DNA from: an uncultured bacterium
GTDB taxonomy: Bacteria; Actinomycetota; Coriobacteriia; Coriobacteriales; Coriobacteriaceae
DNA length: 64,000 nucleotides
Assembly (NCBI GenBank): GCA_958349055.1
Contig: CATWBO010000001.1
Coordinates: 1 to 64,000, forward strand
Reading direction: 5' to 3'
In this document: positions 32,060 through 41,185 of the stretch, piece after piece
How positions within the stretch are numbered: the stretch's first letter is position 1
Layout of the letters: each line of letters starts with the position of its first letter
Made by a program: the position numbers and the translations under genes
Notes under the pieces: model-generated
The model's database searches: none
Told to the model about the DNA's origin: nothing
The model's input: only the letters and a program-made list of their open reading frames with translations

Positions 32060-35000
32060 TAGCTCACCTCGCTATTCTCGTTCCAGTTGTGCCAATCGGA
32101 ATATGCTTGGGTATCTTGCATTTGCAGACACAAGACATCGGTCATGATGCCCTGGATGATGACCTGCCTGGTGCGGCTGTCGATATCGCGGTCGATGGAG
32201 GACCTGAGTGCCGCGTCCGCCGCCATTGTCCATTGTTCGGCTTCATCGCTGCACTCGCGTTCGTCCTCGACCGCTTTGGCAACGTTGGGAAACAGTGTGC
32301 TCATTATGGGTCCCAGCTTGGTCATGCGTGGTTCGGCGGGTGGGTTTTGAACGGTGCGCAGGATCTTGACCTTTGTAGACGCGTCGATATGGAGGCGATC
32401 GAGCCGCTCTCGAACGCTATGCAGCTCCGCCTTGGTTCCGATGCTGATTCCGTAGGCCAGCATGCGCGCTACGGAAAGAGCGTCATCGCTCTGGTTGCTT
32501 GCGACATCGTCGATGGGGCGGCTGTACGTAAAGTGCTCACCTTCGTCTGCTTTGGCGATCTTGCAGAGCACCGGCTCAACCCAATCGTTTTGGTAAATGG
32601 CCGCAACGCCCTTAGGCAAGCGTGCCAGCTCGACGATCTGTTGGTCGTTGAGATTGGCAGCGCGACCGGCGAGCTCGCGGTCCGAAAGATCGGGTAGGCG
32701 ATGGATAATCTTGGTATTCGTATTTCGGATGGCTGCCATATCGAGAAGGCCGGGCGCTTGGTCGGCGATGATGAAGCCTTCGCCGTATGTGCGCATCTCG
32801 GCGATGGCATTTGAGATCATCCCGACGCTCTTGCCGGCAAGGTTTCCGCTTTCCGAGCCTTGGTCGCTTGACGATCGCTTAAGCAGGTTGTGCGCCTCTT
32901 CAAGAACGGTCAGATGGCGAAGCGGCTGGTTCATGCCCTTTTTCTCGGCCATACGATATTCTTGTAGTTTGAGTACGAGAATGCCCATGAGTAGGGATTT
33001 TGTTTCGGCGGAGCCAATGCGCGAAAGATCGATGACAGTGTTGGCGTCAAAAAGCACGGTAGCGTCGACTTCGTTCGACGAAAGCATCATACCGTTGAGC
33101 CCGTTGGTGAGTGAGTTGAGACGTGTGAGCAGCGAACCCTTGTAGGCGCCCTTATTTTCGGCGTCGTACTCGCTGGAATCGAGAATCTCGCGGACGTTGC
33201 GGGCAACATCTGCAAAGCAGGGAAAGAGATCGGCTCCATACGGGTTATCAGAAGCGGCAAGATCCCATCCGCAGTCTTCGTATGACCTGGCGACAGCGTC
33301 TTTAAGGACGGCGGGCATGGCGGCGTACATGGGCCAGCAAACATTAAAGATCTCAACGAGTCGGTCGAGGTGCTCCAGCACATGGATGCCGGACGGGAAG
33401 CTAAAAGGGTTGATGCGCAGGAGCGGCGTGAATTCTGGATTGGTTCCAAAGACGTTTACGTCTTCGCGGCCCCCGTACACGTCCTTGTATTCGCCCTTGG
33501 CAGGTTCAATGACAAGGAAGTTGACCTGCTGATCGAGCGCTTGGTCGAGGATGCGGCAGACGGTATTGGTCTTTCCTGCGCCGGTGCTGCCCGTAACAAA
33601 GGTGTGCGAGGCGAGCGAGTCTTTTGACAGGAACGTCCTAATGCGTTCCTCACGATGCATATGGAAAACCTTGCCTATGCAAAAGCCTTGTTGGGGCTGC
33701 GTGCCATCGAACGTTGAGACATTGCGTCCAAAAGACGCACACTCGATAACGGGCAGCCCTGGGACGGATTTCTTGGGGAAATTGAGCGAATAAGCCAGCT
33801 CCTTGCCCGATAGGGCGGCGGTTGCATCGACTGTTGCCGGATAAACCGAAAAGCTCGGATGTTGATCGAGCAGGGCGGGGGAGAGGGCAAAAACAGGATG
33901 GCGCAGGTCGCGAAGGTAGGAACAGATTGCCGCAGCGTCGGCGCTTTGCTCTCCAAGGTCTCCGCGCCAGAGGTTTACTGCAGCCTGAGACATATAGGAC
34001 TCTTTGCCCTGGGTGAGGGCGAGGTAAGTGTGGGCAACGTTGTTCGCGACGTTGTGGTCTTCTGATAGCACGTAGGCACAAAAGTCCCACATGCCGAGTG
34101 CCGAGGCAAGGTCGTAGCGCTTCATTTGCAACTCGAGTATTTCGAGCGCGTGTTGGATGGAGTAATTCTTGAACGTCTGTGTGATGCCTTCGTCGGCGCC
34201 GATGGTAGCGGTGATCGTGCTTGAGCGTGCGAACGATCCGCCAAAGTTGGCGCCGAGATTTACGGCCTGCGAAACACCGGAAGTCACGGACGCTCCCTTA
34301 GAGACAGCCTTGCCAACGCCGCTGGTAACGGCTTTGCCGAGCGAGTTAGATATTGCTTTGCCGGTAGATGAGCTCGTGCCTTTTGCTGTAGACGCGGAGT
34401 GCGATGAGCCCTCGGTGTGGCTTGCGGATACGCCGAGATAGGGACTGACGGGTGCGCCTGCCTGCTCACCGTTGGGTGTGCCTATGGGTGTACCCGAGGA
34501 AATGCCCGCGCTTAAGCTCCCACTCGAGGACTCATTTCTGCCATCGGTGACCGTATCCGTGATGCTTTCGGTCGATGTGGACGAGTCGGTTACGCTCTCG
34601 TTGCTCGATTCCGAGACCGACCCGTTTGTCGAGTCCGTTTCATTGTAGTTTTGAGCAACAGCCTGATTGCTCCCCACCTGTCTGCCGGCGCTCACGCCTG
34701 CATTGATGCCGATCGTCGCGGACGATCCGATGGAGTCGTTTTGGTGATACGTGTAGTTGGTCGTCCATGAGGCATAGGGCGTTAGCAGTGAGTGGAGTTC
34801 GGCGAGGCGGAGTTTGCGCGATTCGATATCGTGAATCGGGGTTGCGAGCAGCACGATAGTGTAATCTTCGCTCGGTCTACCGGGCACAATGCCGTCGAGA
34901 ACCTTCTCAATAGTTTGCGTGACGAACTTCTCGTTCTTTTCGGCCGGAATATTCGAAACGGCGGCAACCGAAGACAGGCGTCGATTGTCTAGACACGGAA

Positions 35001-35562
35001 TGGGCCCGCGGTTGGCGGGTCCCACTTCGGAACCGGGGAAGTTACCCCTTAGGGCATCCGACATGCGCCGGGAAAAATTATCGGCGTCGATGTTGTCACG
35101 GGCATTGTCGCTATTGACGACTGCGAGAAATACCTCGGTACTTGCGCTGGTGCGATTAAAAACCAGCGCAATGTTGCAGTCTTCGTCAGAAAGAACGTCG
35201 TACACATTTACGAGCTTCTCGAGACTGTCCTCGTTGGGGTTGACGATCCACTTCGTGATATTCACGAAGCGGATGTTGTTGTCGGCGTTAAAGCCCGTGG
35301 GGTATTCGATAGAGGGGTCAATCGGCGCGTAAACATTTCGCAGCTGTGGCAGATAGGCGTTGTGAAGCTCAACGGCGGCAGTTGCCAAGAGCCGATTGGT
35401 GAGCTCGACAGCTTGCTCGTCTGCCGGATTCGGCTTTTCTGACAAGTATGCTGTTCGCTTTTTGTCGACCTCATCGAGTTGGGAGCTGCTGAGTACCGAG
35501 ACGGTTGCGACCGCGTTGCCGGCTTTATCGGCAGCGCGCATAATCGCGTTTTTGATGCCCAT
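32059..35562 (-). CDS. Large HerA/VirB4-type ATPase with Ser/Gly-rich insert
   Basis: This is a 1167-residue P-loop ATPase. Residues 1-270 are a novel-looking alpha/beta region. Residues about 280-460 are Ser/Gly/Ala/Thr-rich with repeats such as GKAVTSGVGKAVSKGASVTSG (about 409-430). The motor follows, with Walker A GSTGAGKT at 658-665, an EPAKGEY segment near 686, Walker B TVLEEAH at 885-891, FIIADQAPG near 930 and IIHRL near 952. These fit the HerA-FtsK superfamily (DUF87 type) that pumps DNA or protein. There is no transmembrane helix. It lies nine bases after the GTPase gene and overlaps the nuclease gene. A translocase role is inferred. Confidence 0.82.
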   Translation of the reverse strand: MGIKNAIMRAADKAGNAVATVSVLSSSQLDEVDKKRTAYLSEKPNPADEQAVELTNRLLATAAVELHNAYLPQLRNVYAPIDPSIEYPTGFNADNNIRFVNITKWIVNPNEDSLEKLVNVYDVLSDEDCNIALVFNRTSASTEVFLAVVNSDNARDNIDADNFSRRMSDALRGNFPGSEVGPANRGPIPCLDNRRLSSVAAVSNIPAEKNEKFVTQTIEKVLDGIVPGRPSEDYTIVLLATPIHDIESRKLRLAELHSLLTPYASWTTNYTYHQNDSIGSSATIGINAGVSAGRQVGSNQAVAQNYNETDSTNGSVSESSNESVTDSSTSTESITDTVTDGRNESSSGSLSAGISSGTPIGTPNGEQAGAPVSPYLGVSASHTEGSSHSASTAKGTSSSTGKAISNSLGKAVTSGVGKAVSKGASVTSGVSQAVNLGANFGGSFARSSTITATIGADEGITQTFKNYSIQHALEILELQMKRYDLASALGMWDFCAYVLSEDHNVANNVAHTYLALTQGKESYMSQAAVNLWRGDLGEQSADAAAICSYLRDLRHPVFALSPALLDQHPSFSVYPATVDATAALSGKELAYSLNFPKKSVPGLPVIECASFGRNVSTFDGTQPQQGFCIGKVFHMHREERIRTFLSKDSLASHTFVTGSTGAGKTNTVCRILDQALDQQVNFLVIEPAKGEYKDVYGGREDVNVFGTNPEFTPLLRINPFSFPSGIHVLEHLDRLVEIFNVCWPMYAAMPAVLKDAVARSYEDCGWDLAASDNPYGADLFPCFADVARNVREILDSSEYDAENKGAYKGSLLTRLNSLTNGLNGMMLSSNEVDATVLFDANTVIDLSRIGSAETKSLLMGILVLKLQEYRMAEKKGMNQPLRHLTVLEEAHNLLKRSSSDQGSESGNLAGKSVGMISNAIAEMRTYGEGFIIADQAPGLLDMAAIRNTNTKIIHRLPDLSDRELAGRAANLNDQQIVELARLPKGVAAIYQNDWVEPVLCKIAKADEGEHFTYSRPIDDVASNQSDDALSVARMLAYGISIGTKAELHSVRERLDRLHIDASTKVKILRTVQNPPAEPRMTKLGPIMSTLFPNVAKAVEDERECSDEAEQWTMAADAALRSSIDRDIDSRTRQVIIQGIMTDVLCLQMQDTQAYSDWHNWNENSEVS

Positions 35563-35571
35563 ACGATCAGC

Positions 35572-38154
35572 CTATTCCTTCCAATTAATGACGCGCGCAA
35601 TGTACTCTTTTCGATTATTGAGCGTCTCGAGTTTTGCTTCGAGAGCGTTGATCTCTGCGGTTTGCCTGTTGATGTCTTCGACATGGCCATGGAGCACCGG
35701 GTTGTAGTCGGTGATATTGCTCGTGATTTGGCCGAGCAGCTCGTTGAGCCATTCGGTAAAGCCGTAGGTATGCTCGCGCTCTGTTTCGGCGCGCGCTTCG
35801 CAGAAATACCGTGAGATTTCGCGGTTGAATTTGTCTTCGACTTTCCTAAGCAAAAGCTTGTCGGATTTAAAGATGACACGGTCCATGAACTTCAGTTCGG
35901 TAAAGTCTGCCTTGCTGAAAATGGGGCCCTTTGTCTTATCGAGCGCGAGGCCATGATATTTAAGAATGATATCGCCGACCTCTTGGCGCTTTTCTTCGGA
36001 AAGAGGATTGTCGCTGCTGGTGGCGATGCGATAGAGGGCATTGCGGCTACGCTCTGCGCAATCTTTCCAATAGCTTTGCGACAGCTCATCGATGGTCTGA
36101 GCTATTTGCTCGGTACATTCGTCATAGTGATTGATGACCTCGTTAAAGAGTTGGTCGGCGGCATCTTTGTCGGCTGTTTTTTCGGCGGCCTTTGCATCGG
36201 ATCTTCTGTGAAATGCATCGGTTATGTCATCGCAAAGACCCTTGCCAACGTCCGCAAGGCCACCCGTTGGACGAGGTTCACTATCCTTTTGCGCATTGAC
36301 CTGGCTTCCCTTTATGGAGTCGCCGAGCCTATTGAAGAAGTTGGGTGCAATCGAATCAAACGCTTTCGCTGCCGCGATTGAGCGTTTTGAGTACTCGAGT
36401 CCCTCTCGCTTTTCCTCGGTAATGGCGTTTTGGCGTGCCTGGAGCGCATCAAGACTGGTCTCCCATTGTTTGGCCGAAACGCTCTTGTCGATTGTTTCCC
36501 TATAGCTTGCCGAAGCATTCTCCTTTGCATGCTCCTTGCAGGCTTCGAGCTGATCGATAAGATCGCGCTTATCCTCTTCGAGTTCGGCTTCTCGCTGCGC
36601 TTTCCTTTGTTCAAGGTCGGTTTTCTTGTCGGCAATCTCTTCTTCGGTTATGCCGACAATTTCTTGCAGAAGCGATTCCGACCTGCTGCATTTGTTATAT
36701 GCGGAGTACCGTTCGGCAAACAGGCGTATTTCGTTCTCGATGCAAAAGAGTCCGCTATTGGCAAGAAGGAGGTCCTTGCAAGCCTCGGATTCGCGATTGG
36801 TTCTGCGCGAGATCTGTCCCGGAAGGATATCGTAACGGTAGAGCGTTTTATAGAAGCGGCTTGTCGGGTCGGTGTATTTACGCTGCTGGTCTTCGAATCT
36901 TTCGGCATAGTTGTCGCTTATAAACTCGCCGGAGTTCTTTGAGCCCAGGCCGAGGATGGAAGAAACAAAGTAGATACCTTGACCATAGAGCCTGGACGGA
37001 ATGAACTGGCGCATGATGTCCGAGACCCGTTCGTCGTCAAACCCGCCTTTGGGAAGGTCGGCGGAATCCGCCTTGTTGACTACGATCATGGCAAAACGTT
37101 CATCGATTGCGGGGATCTCCTTTATTTCGTTGGAGAGGTTCTCGTTGTCTTTCGTGTCGAGTGTGGTGTACTCGGCAACGAAAATGGGAAGACCGTTCGA
37201 GAGGCCTTCCATGGCTTGTTTGAGCACTCTGGTATGGTCATCATTCGTGGCGGAATTTGGGCCGGGGGTGTCAAAGATGACAAACTCTCTGTCATGGGGC
37301 CACGGGTCGGTATCGCTAAAGGGGACTTCGATTCGGATCAGATCGGAGATGGTCCGGTCGTCTTCATCGGCATGATATGAGTTAAGAACCTTGAGGGTGT
37401 TGTTCATATGGGCCGCCATGCCGGCTGTGGAACCGGCAACCTTGGTTGCGATTTTGTCGTAGAGGGGGTCCCCCGCAAGCTCCTTGTTTTCCATGAGGCC
37501 ATCAAGGTCAAAGCGCAACAAGAACCGCCTGTTGCCACAGAAGAATTGAACCATTGCGCGGTCTCGGTCTTTTGAGCGCTTGATTTGGAATATGCGTGCC
37601 GTCACGGGCCCATCGCCGCTGGGGAGGATTTCCATGCCGATAAGGGCGTTGATGAGCGTCGATTTGCCCGCGCTATAGGTGCCAAGCACGCACAGCGGGA
37701 TGATGTCGCTCGAAACATCGGTGAACTTCCTAATTTGCTCAGAGACTTTTGTTCGCTCGGAGACTGCTTCGTCTACAAGCCCCTGGATTTCCCTGAAGAC
37801 TTCGACAATTTCTGGCAAGACGTCTCGGGCGTTTGATAGATAACGCTCGTCTCGCATAGCCTCGTATGTGTTGGCGCGTGGCCCTTCGGTACAGATGGCG
37901 AGCAGCTCCTGCCATTCGTCATCCGCGCCTTCAAAATGCAATTCGATTTTGTCGCCGCCGCCGAACTCTTTGGCGAGGATGTCGATGATCTCTTCGGCCT
38001 TAAAGGGGAAGAATCCGTGAACGATTTTCGTGCTATGGAGCGCGCTGTTGGGATTTGTGGAGGTCGTTATTTCTTGCCAGCCGTTATCCCATCGGAAGAA
38101 CCGGACAATTTCTTGATATGGATTGCTGACGATCTTGATTTTAATGTCTGCCAT
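35572..38154 (-). CDS. Dynamin-like GTPase
   Basis: This is an 860-residue large GTPase and the first gene of the operon. An N-terminal region of about 150 residues precedes the G domain, which has G1 GTYSAGKST at 158-166, G3 DTPG at 295-298 and G4 NKAD at 360-363; a G2 Thr candidate is in PVTAR near 185. Long charged coiled coils follow (about 490-620 and 790-860), as in the stalk of bacterial dynamin-like proteins. No transmembrane helix is obvious. The family binds and remodels membranes; some members protect against phage or membrane damage. TATGAT lies in the leader as a possible -10. Confidence 0.85.
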   Translation of the reverse strand: MADIKIKIVSNPYQEIVRFFRWDNGWQEITTSTNPNSALHSTKIVHGFFPFKAEEIIDILAKEFGGGDKIELHFEGADDEWQELLAICTEGPRANTYEAMRDERYLSNARDVLPEIVEVFREIQGLVDEAVSERTKVSEQIRKFTDVSSDIIPLCVLGTYSAGKSTLINALIGMEILPSGDGPVTARIFQIKRSKDRDRAMVQFFCGNRRFLLRFDLDGLMENKELAGDPLYDKIATKVAGSTAGMAAHMNNTLKVLNSYHADEDDRTISDLIRIEVPFSDTDPWPHDREFVIFDTPGPNSATNDDHTRVLKQAMEGLSNGLPIFVAEYTTLDTKDNENLSNEIKEIPAIDERFAMIVVNKADSADLPKGGFDDERVSDIMRQFIPSRLYGQGIYFVSSILGLGSKNSGEFISDNYAERFEDQQRKYTDPTSRFYKTLYRYDILPGQISRRTNRESEACKDLLLANSGLFCIENEIRLFAERYSAYNKCSRSESLLQEIVGITEEEIADKKTDLEQRKAQREAELEEDKRDLIDQLEACKEHAKENASASYRETIDKSVSAKQWETSLDALQARQNAITEEKREGLEYSKRSIAAAKAFDSIAPNFFNRLGDSIKGSQVNAQKDSEPRPTGGLADVGKGLCDDITDAFHRRSDAKAAEKTADKDAADQLFNEVINHYDECTEQIAQTIDELSQSYWKDCAERSRNALYRIATSSDNPLSEEKRQEVGDIILKYHGLALDKTKGPIFSKADFTELKFMDRVIFKSDKLLLRKVEDKFNREISRYFCEARAETEREHTYGFTEWLNELLGQITSNITDYNPVLHGHVEDINRQTAEINALEAKLETLNNRKEYIARVINWKE

Positions 38155-38253
38155 CGTTCAACTACCTTTAGTAGATCAGGTGCGGGAATATGCCGCCTTT
38201 ATCATAGGGTAGCCGCCCGTGCGGACACCCCTCTATTCGCTCGGCGGCATCTC

Positions 38254-38333
38254 GGCGGTACCATTTATTTGGCAAGATCCTCGCCATCGCCGTAATGTTC
38301 CCAGCCATACGCCGCGCAAAGCCCGTCGCCTAG
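38254..38333 (+). pseudogene. Decayed 3' end of an MFS transporter gene
   Basis: The last 57 bases translate as ILAIAVMFPAIRRAKPVA and stop, against ILAITVLFPAIRRAKPVA in the MFS gene at 29667-30863. The final 29 bases are identical to 30835-30863. Further upstream GGTI is also recognisable, but about four bases are missing, which breaks the frame. No start or body remains. It marks the right border of the island and suggests that the block was inserted or exchanged next to, or inside, an MFS gene. Confidence 0.8.
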
Positions 38334-38347
38334 CCACATCCTCCTCA

Positions 38348-38418
38348 TCAGTTGCGGTGGAATGGTTCCTGGTTAAGGCCTCTGTAGGCCCAAGCAGGAA
38401 CCAATCCACCGCCACTGA
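38348..38418. repeat. 24-bp inverted repeat right of the island
   Basis: Arms at 38348-38371 and 38395-38418 match at 22 of 24 positions (GTTCCTG and CAGGAAC at the inner ends). They enclose a GC-rich centre with AGGCCT. It is probably a terminator for the ancestral MFS gene or another intergenic palindrome. Confidence 0.65.
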
Positions 38419-38487
38419 TTTTGGGGGAGAGGATACAAGCTGGGCATACAATGGATGTCGTTGTGTTGAGCTTACCGGGAGGTTGCT

Positions 38488-39864
38488 ATGTGGGCATACG
38501 AGACGACGTTCTACCAGATCTATCCGCTGGGCTTTTGCGGAGCTCCGCGCGAAAACGCCGCACCCGTTGCCGAGGATGAGCTTGCCCAAGCTGCCGACAC
38601 CGCGCCCAACCCCGATGCGCCCATCATGAAGATCGCCCAATGGGCTGACTACCTGCAGGAACTCGGCGTTGGCGCTGTGTTGATCAACCCGCCGCTCGAG
38701 TCTGATAGCCACGGCTACGACACGCGCAGCCTGCGCCATATCGACCGTCGCTTGGGTGGGGATGCCGATTTTGCCGCCGTATGCGAGACGCTGCACGCCC
38801 ATGGAATTCGCGTGGTACTCGATGCGGTCTTCAACCATGTGGGCCGTGGCTTTTGGGCCTTCCGCGATGTGCAGGAGCGCAAGTGGGACTCGCCCTACAA
38901 GGACTGGTTCCACATTAGCTTTGACGGCGACTCCTGCTATGGCGACGGCTTTTGGTACGAGGGCTGGGAAGGCCATTTTGAGCTCGTGAAGCTCAACCTG
39001 CAAAATCCCGCCGTGGTCGATTATCTGCTTGAGTCCGTGCGTCACTGGGCCGAGGTCTTTGGCATCGACGGTCTGCGCTTGGACGTCGCCTATATGCTCG
39101 ACCGCGACTTCATGCGTCGTCTGCATACCTTTACCCGCGAGCTCAAGCCCGACTTTGTACTGATCGGCGAGACGCTCCACGGCGACTACAACCAGATCGT
39201 CAACGACGAGATGCTCGACTCCTGCACCAACTACGAGTGCTACAAGGGCCTGTACTCCAGCTTTAACTCGGTCAACATGTTCGAGATCGCCCATTCGTTG
39301 CACCGTCAGTTTGGTGGTGACCCGTGGTGCATCTACCGCGGCAAGCATCTGCTGTCGTTTGTCGACAACCACGACGTGCCGCGCCTGGCGAGCATCCTGA
39401 CGGACAAGTCCTGCCTGCGCCCCGCCTACGGCATGCTGTTTGGCATGCCGGGCATCCCGTGCGTTTACTATGGCAGCGAGTGGGGGATTGCCGGCGAAAA
39501 GGGCGGCCCCGATGGTGACTGGGCGCTGCGACCTGCGCTCGATGAGCCTGCGCCCAACGAGCTGACGGCATTTGTCAAGCAGCTCGCGCACCTGCGCTCG
39601 GCAAACGACGCGGCAGCCCGTGCTCTCAACTACGGTGCATATCGCAACGTGGTGATCCAGAACAAGCAGCTGCTGTTCGAGCGCACTTGCGACGATGCGA
39701 CGGTGCTCGTGGCGGTGAACGCCGTGGGCGAGCCTTACATCTTTGGCGCCGGCGAGCTCAACGGGTCCTTTGTCGACCTGCTTGCCGACGATGCGCCCAA
39801 TGTCGAGCTGACGGGTACCCTTGAGCTTGCACCCTACGAGGTGCGCTATCTGTTGAGAGCCTAG
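38488..39864 (+). CDS. Glycoside hydrolase family 13 (alpha-amylase type)
   Basis: This intracellular alpha-glucan enzyme has 458 residues and no signal peptide. The (beta/alpha)8 barrel signatures are present: VLDAVFNHVG (region I), GLRLDVAYML with nucleophile Asp199, IGETLHG with Glu228, and FVDNHDV with Asp296. A short C-terminal beta domain follows. It is smaller than most amylases and resembles intracellular maltodextrin-degrading GH13 enzymes. GGGAGG precedes ATG 38488. The UDG-like gene starts three bases after its stop. Confidence 0.9.
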   Translation: MWAYETTFYQIYPLGFCGAPRENAAPVAEDELAQAADTAPNPDAPIMKIAQWADYLQELGVGAVLINPPLESDSHGYDTRSLRHIDRRLGGDADFAAVCETLHAHGIRVVLDAVFNHVGRGFWAFRDVQERKWDSPYKDWFHISFDGDSCYGDGFWYEGWEGHFELVKLNLQNPAVVDYLLESVRHWAEVFGIDGLRLDVAYMLDRDFMRRLHTFTRELKPDFVLIGETLHGDYNQIVNDEMLDSCTNYECYKGLYSSFNSVNMFEIAHSLHRQFGGDPWCIYRGKHLLSFVDNHDVPRLASILTDKSCLRPAYGMLFGMPGIPCVYYGSEWGIAGEKGGPDGDWALRPALDEPAPNELTAFVKQLAHLRSANDAAARALNYGAYRNVVIQNKQLLFERTCDDATVLVAVNAVGEPYIFGAGELNGSFVDLLADDAPNVELTGTLELAPYEVRYLLRA

Positions 39865-39867
39865 CCC

Positions 39868-40431
39868 ATGGCCGTGTCTGACGAGGACTATCAACATATT
39901 GAGCATGGGTTTGAGCCTGTGTTCGACCAGCGCTCGCGCGTTTTGGTGCTGGGGTCGTTTCCCTCGGTGCTCTCGCGTGCCAATGCCTTCTACTATGGCA
40001 ATCCGCAGAACCGCTTTTGGCGCGTGATGGCCGCGTGCCTCGGTGTATCCGTGCCGTCCAACGAGGGCGATCCTTTGGCAAACGGTGAGCCCGCGACGCC
40101 CGATGCCTCCATTGCCGCCAAGCGGGCCATGCTGCTAAACGGCGGCGTGGCCCTGTGGGACGTGATCGAGAGTTGCGACATCAAGGGCTCAAGCGACGCC
40201 AGCATCAAAGACTTCGTGCCGGCACATATTGAGCGCATCACTGATGCTGCGCCTATCGAAGTCGTTGTCTGTAACGGCGGCACGGCAGGGCGGCTCTACA
40301 AGCGCTACCTGCAAGAACGCACCGGGCTGCCGGCCATCGTTCTGCCGTCGACAAGTCCCGCCAATGCCGCCTGGCGTCTGGAGCGCCTTGTTGAGTGTTG
40401 GCGCGTGGCCGTTGACTGGGGCGCTCTGTAA
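39868..40431 (+). CDS. DNA-deoxyinosine glycosylase (UDG superfamily, family 6-like)
   Basis: This is a base-excision repair enzyme of 187 residues. Motif A is LVLGSFPSVLSRANAFYYGNPQNRFW, where the GSFPS loop (29-33) fits family 6. ALWDVIESC follows at mid-length, and LPSTSPANA is the C-terminal DNA-intercalation loop. Family 6 enzymes remove hypoxanthine and sometimes uracil. It is transcribed with the amylase gene, with which it has no obvious functional link. Confidence 0.85.
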   Translation: MAVSDEDYQHIEHGFEPVFDQRSRVLVLGSFPSVLSRANAFYYGNPQNRFWRVMAACLGVSVPSNEGDPLANGEPATPDASIAAKRAMLLNGGVALWDVIESCDIKGSSDASIKDFVPAHIERITDAAPIEVVVCNGGTAGRLYKRYLQERTGLPAIVLPSTSPANAAWRLERLVECWRVAVDWGAL

Positions 40432-40432
40432 T

Positions 40433-41092
40433 TTAGATATTTGATTGAGCATGGGCGCTGAGGCGTTTGGTGATGGCGCGCCAAATTGGTTCGGGCAGCG
40501 CGGGATTGACGCGCACCATGCCGTCGGTATCGACGCTACCGGCATTGCCACCGCCAAGCAGCTGCGCATGCTCAATGGAGCAGCCTATGCGCACAGCGCC
40601 CACAAGCTTATCTATCGCTTCCGAAAATGGCCGACGCAATAGGCCCATGCGCGGGGAGTGGCGAAGCGCCGCGATGCCGCTGCCGGCGCAGATGGCAACG
40701 CCGCCACACCATGGCAGGTCACGTAGAATACATGCCCGGTACAGGCGGTCGAGGACTTCGTCCGCCTGCTTGTTGTTTTTGGACAGGGCCTGGACGACGA
40801 CATAGACTCGTGTCTCTGTATTCCCAAGGCGATCGAGTATCTGCTCGACAGCGATCATAGCCTCATCATCAAATGTATCGTCAACAGCAAGCACCATGCC
40901 ATCGACTGCACCGGCATCATCCGCCTCCAAGTCCACCGGGTGGGGGAGTACGGTGCCGGAAAGCTGTGCATAGGCGGCGATGGCATCCTGCAGGTCCCAG
41001 AGCAAAAACTCAAGATCGGCGCTCTCGGGAATACTGACAAACGCGATGTTATGCAGCGTTTTGGGCTTATCGCCGCGTGCGATTACCTCCAT
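40433..41092 (-). CDS. Hypothetical protein, possibly flavodoxin-like
   Basis: The 219-residue protein is not firmly recognised. It begins MEVIARGDKPKTLHNIAFVSIPES and contains VVVQALSKNNKQADEVLDRLY and LPWCGGVAICAGSGIAALRHSPRMGLLRRPFSEAIDKL, a pattern seen near the end of some flavodoxin-like reductases of gut bacteria. No transmembrane helix or metal motif is visible. AAAGGAG precedes ATG 41092. It is convergent with the UDG gene, ending one base from it, and divergent from the aminotransferase. Confidence 0.6.
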   Translation of the reverse strand: MEVIARGDKPKTLHNIAFVSIPESADLEFLLWDLQDAIAAYAQLSGTVLPHPVDLEADDAGAVDGMVLAVDDTFDDEAMIAVEQILDRLGNTETRVYVVVQALSKNNKQADEVLDRLYRACILRDLPWCGGVAICAGSGIAALRHSPRMGLLRRPFSEAIDKLVGAVRIGCSIEHAQLLGGGNAGSVDTDGMVRVNPALPEPIWRAITKRLSAHAQSNI

Positions 41093-41185
41093 GCCATCTC
41101 CTTTCCAGTCCGTTTCCGTTTAGGTTACACCGTCTGGCGGTGCCTCGCCGCGCTATCCTAGTGCAACCCTTACGAAAGGAACGCC

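Noticed and set aside
30864..38253. Prophage or integrative element with its own integrase
   Set aside because: No integrase, recombinase, structural phage gene or relaxase is present. The flanking direct repeat is the end of an MFS gene, not a tRNA att site.
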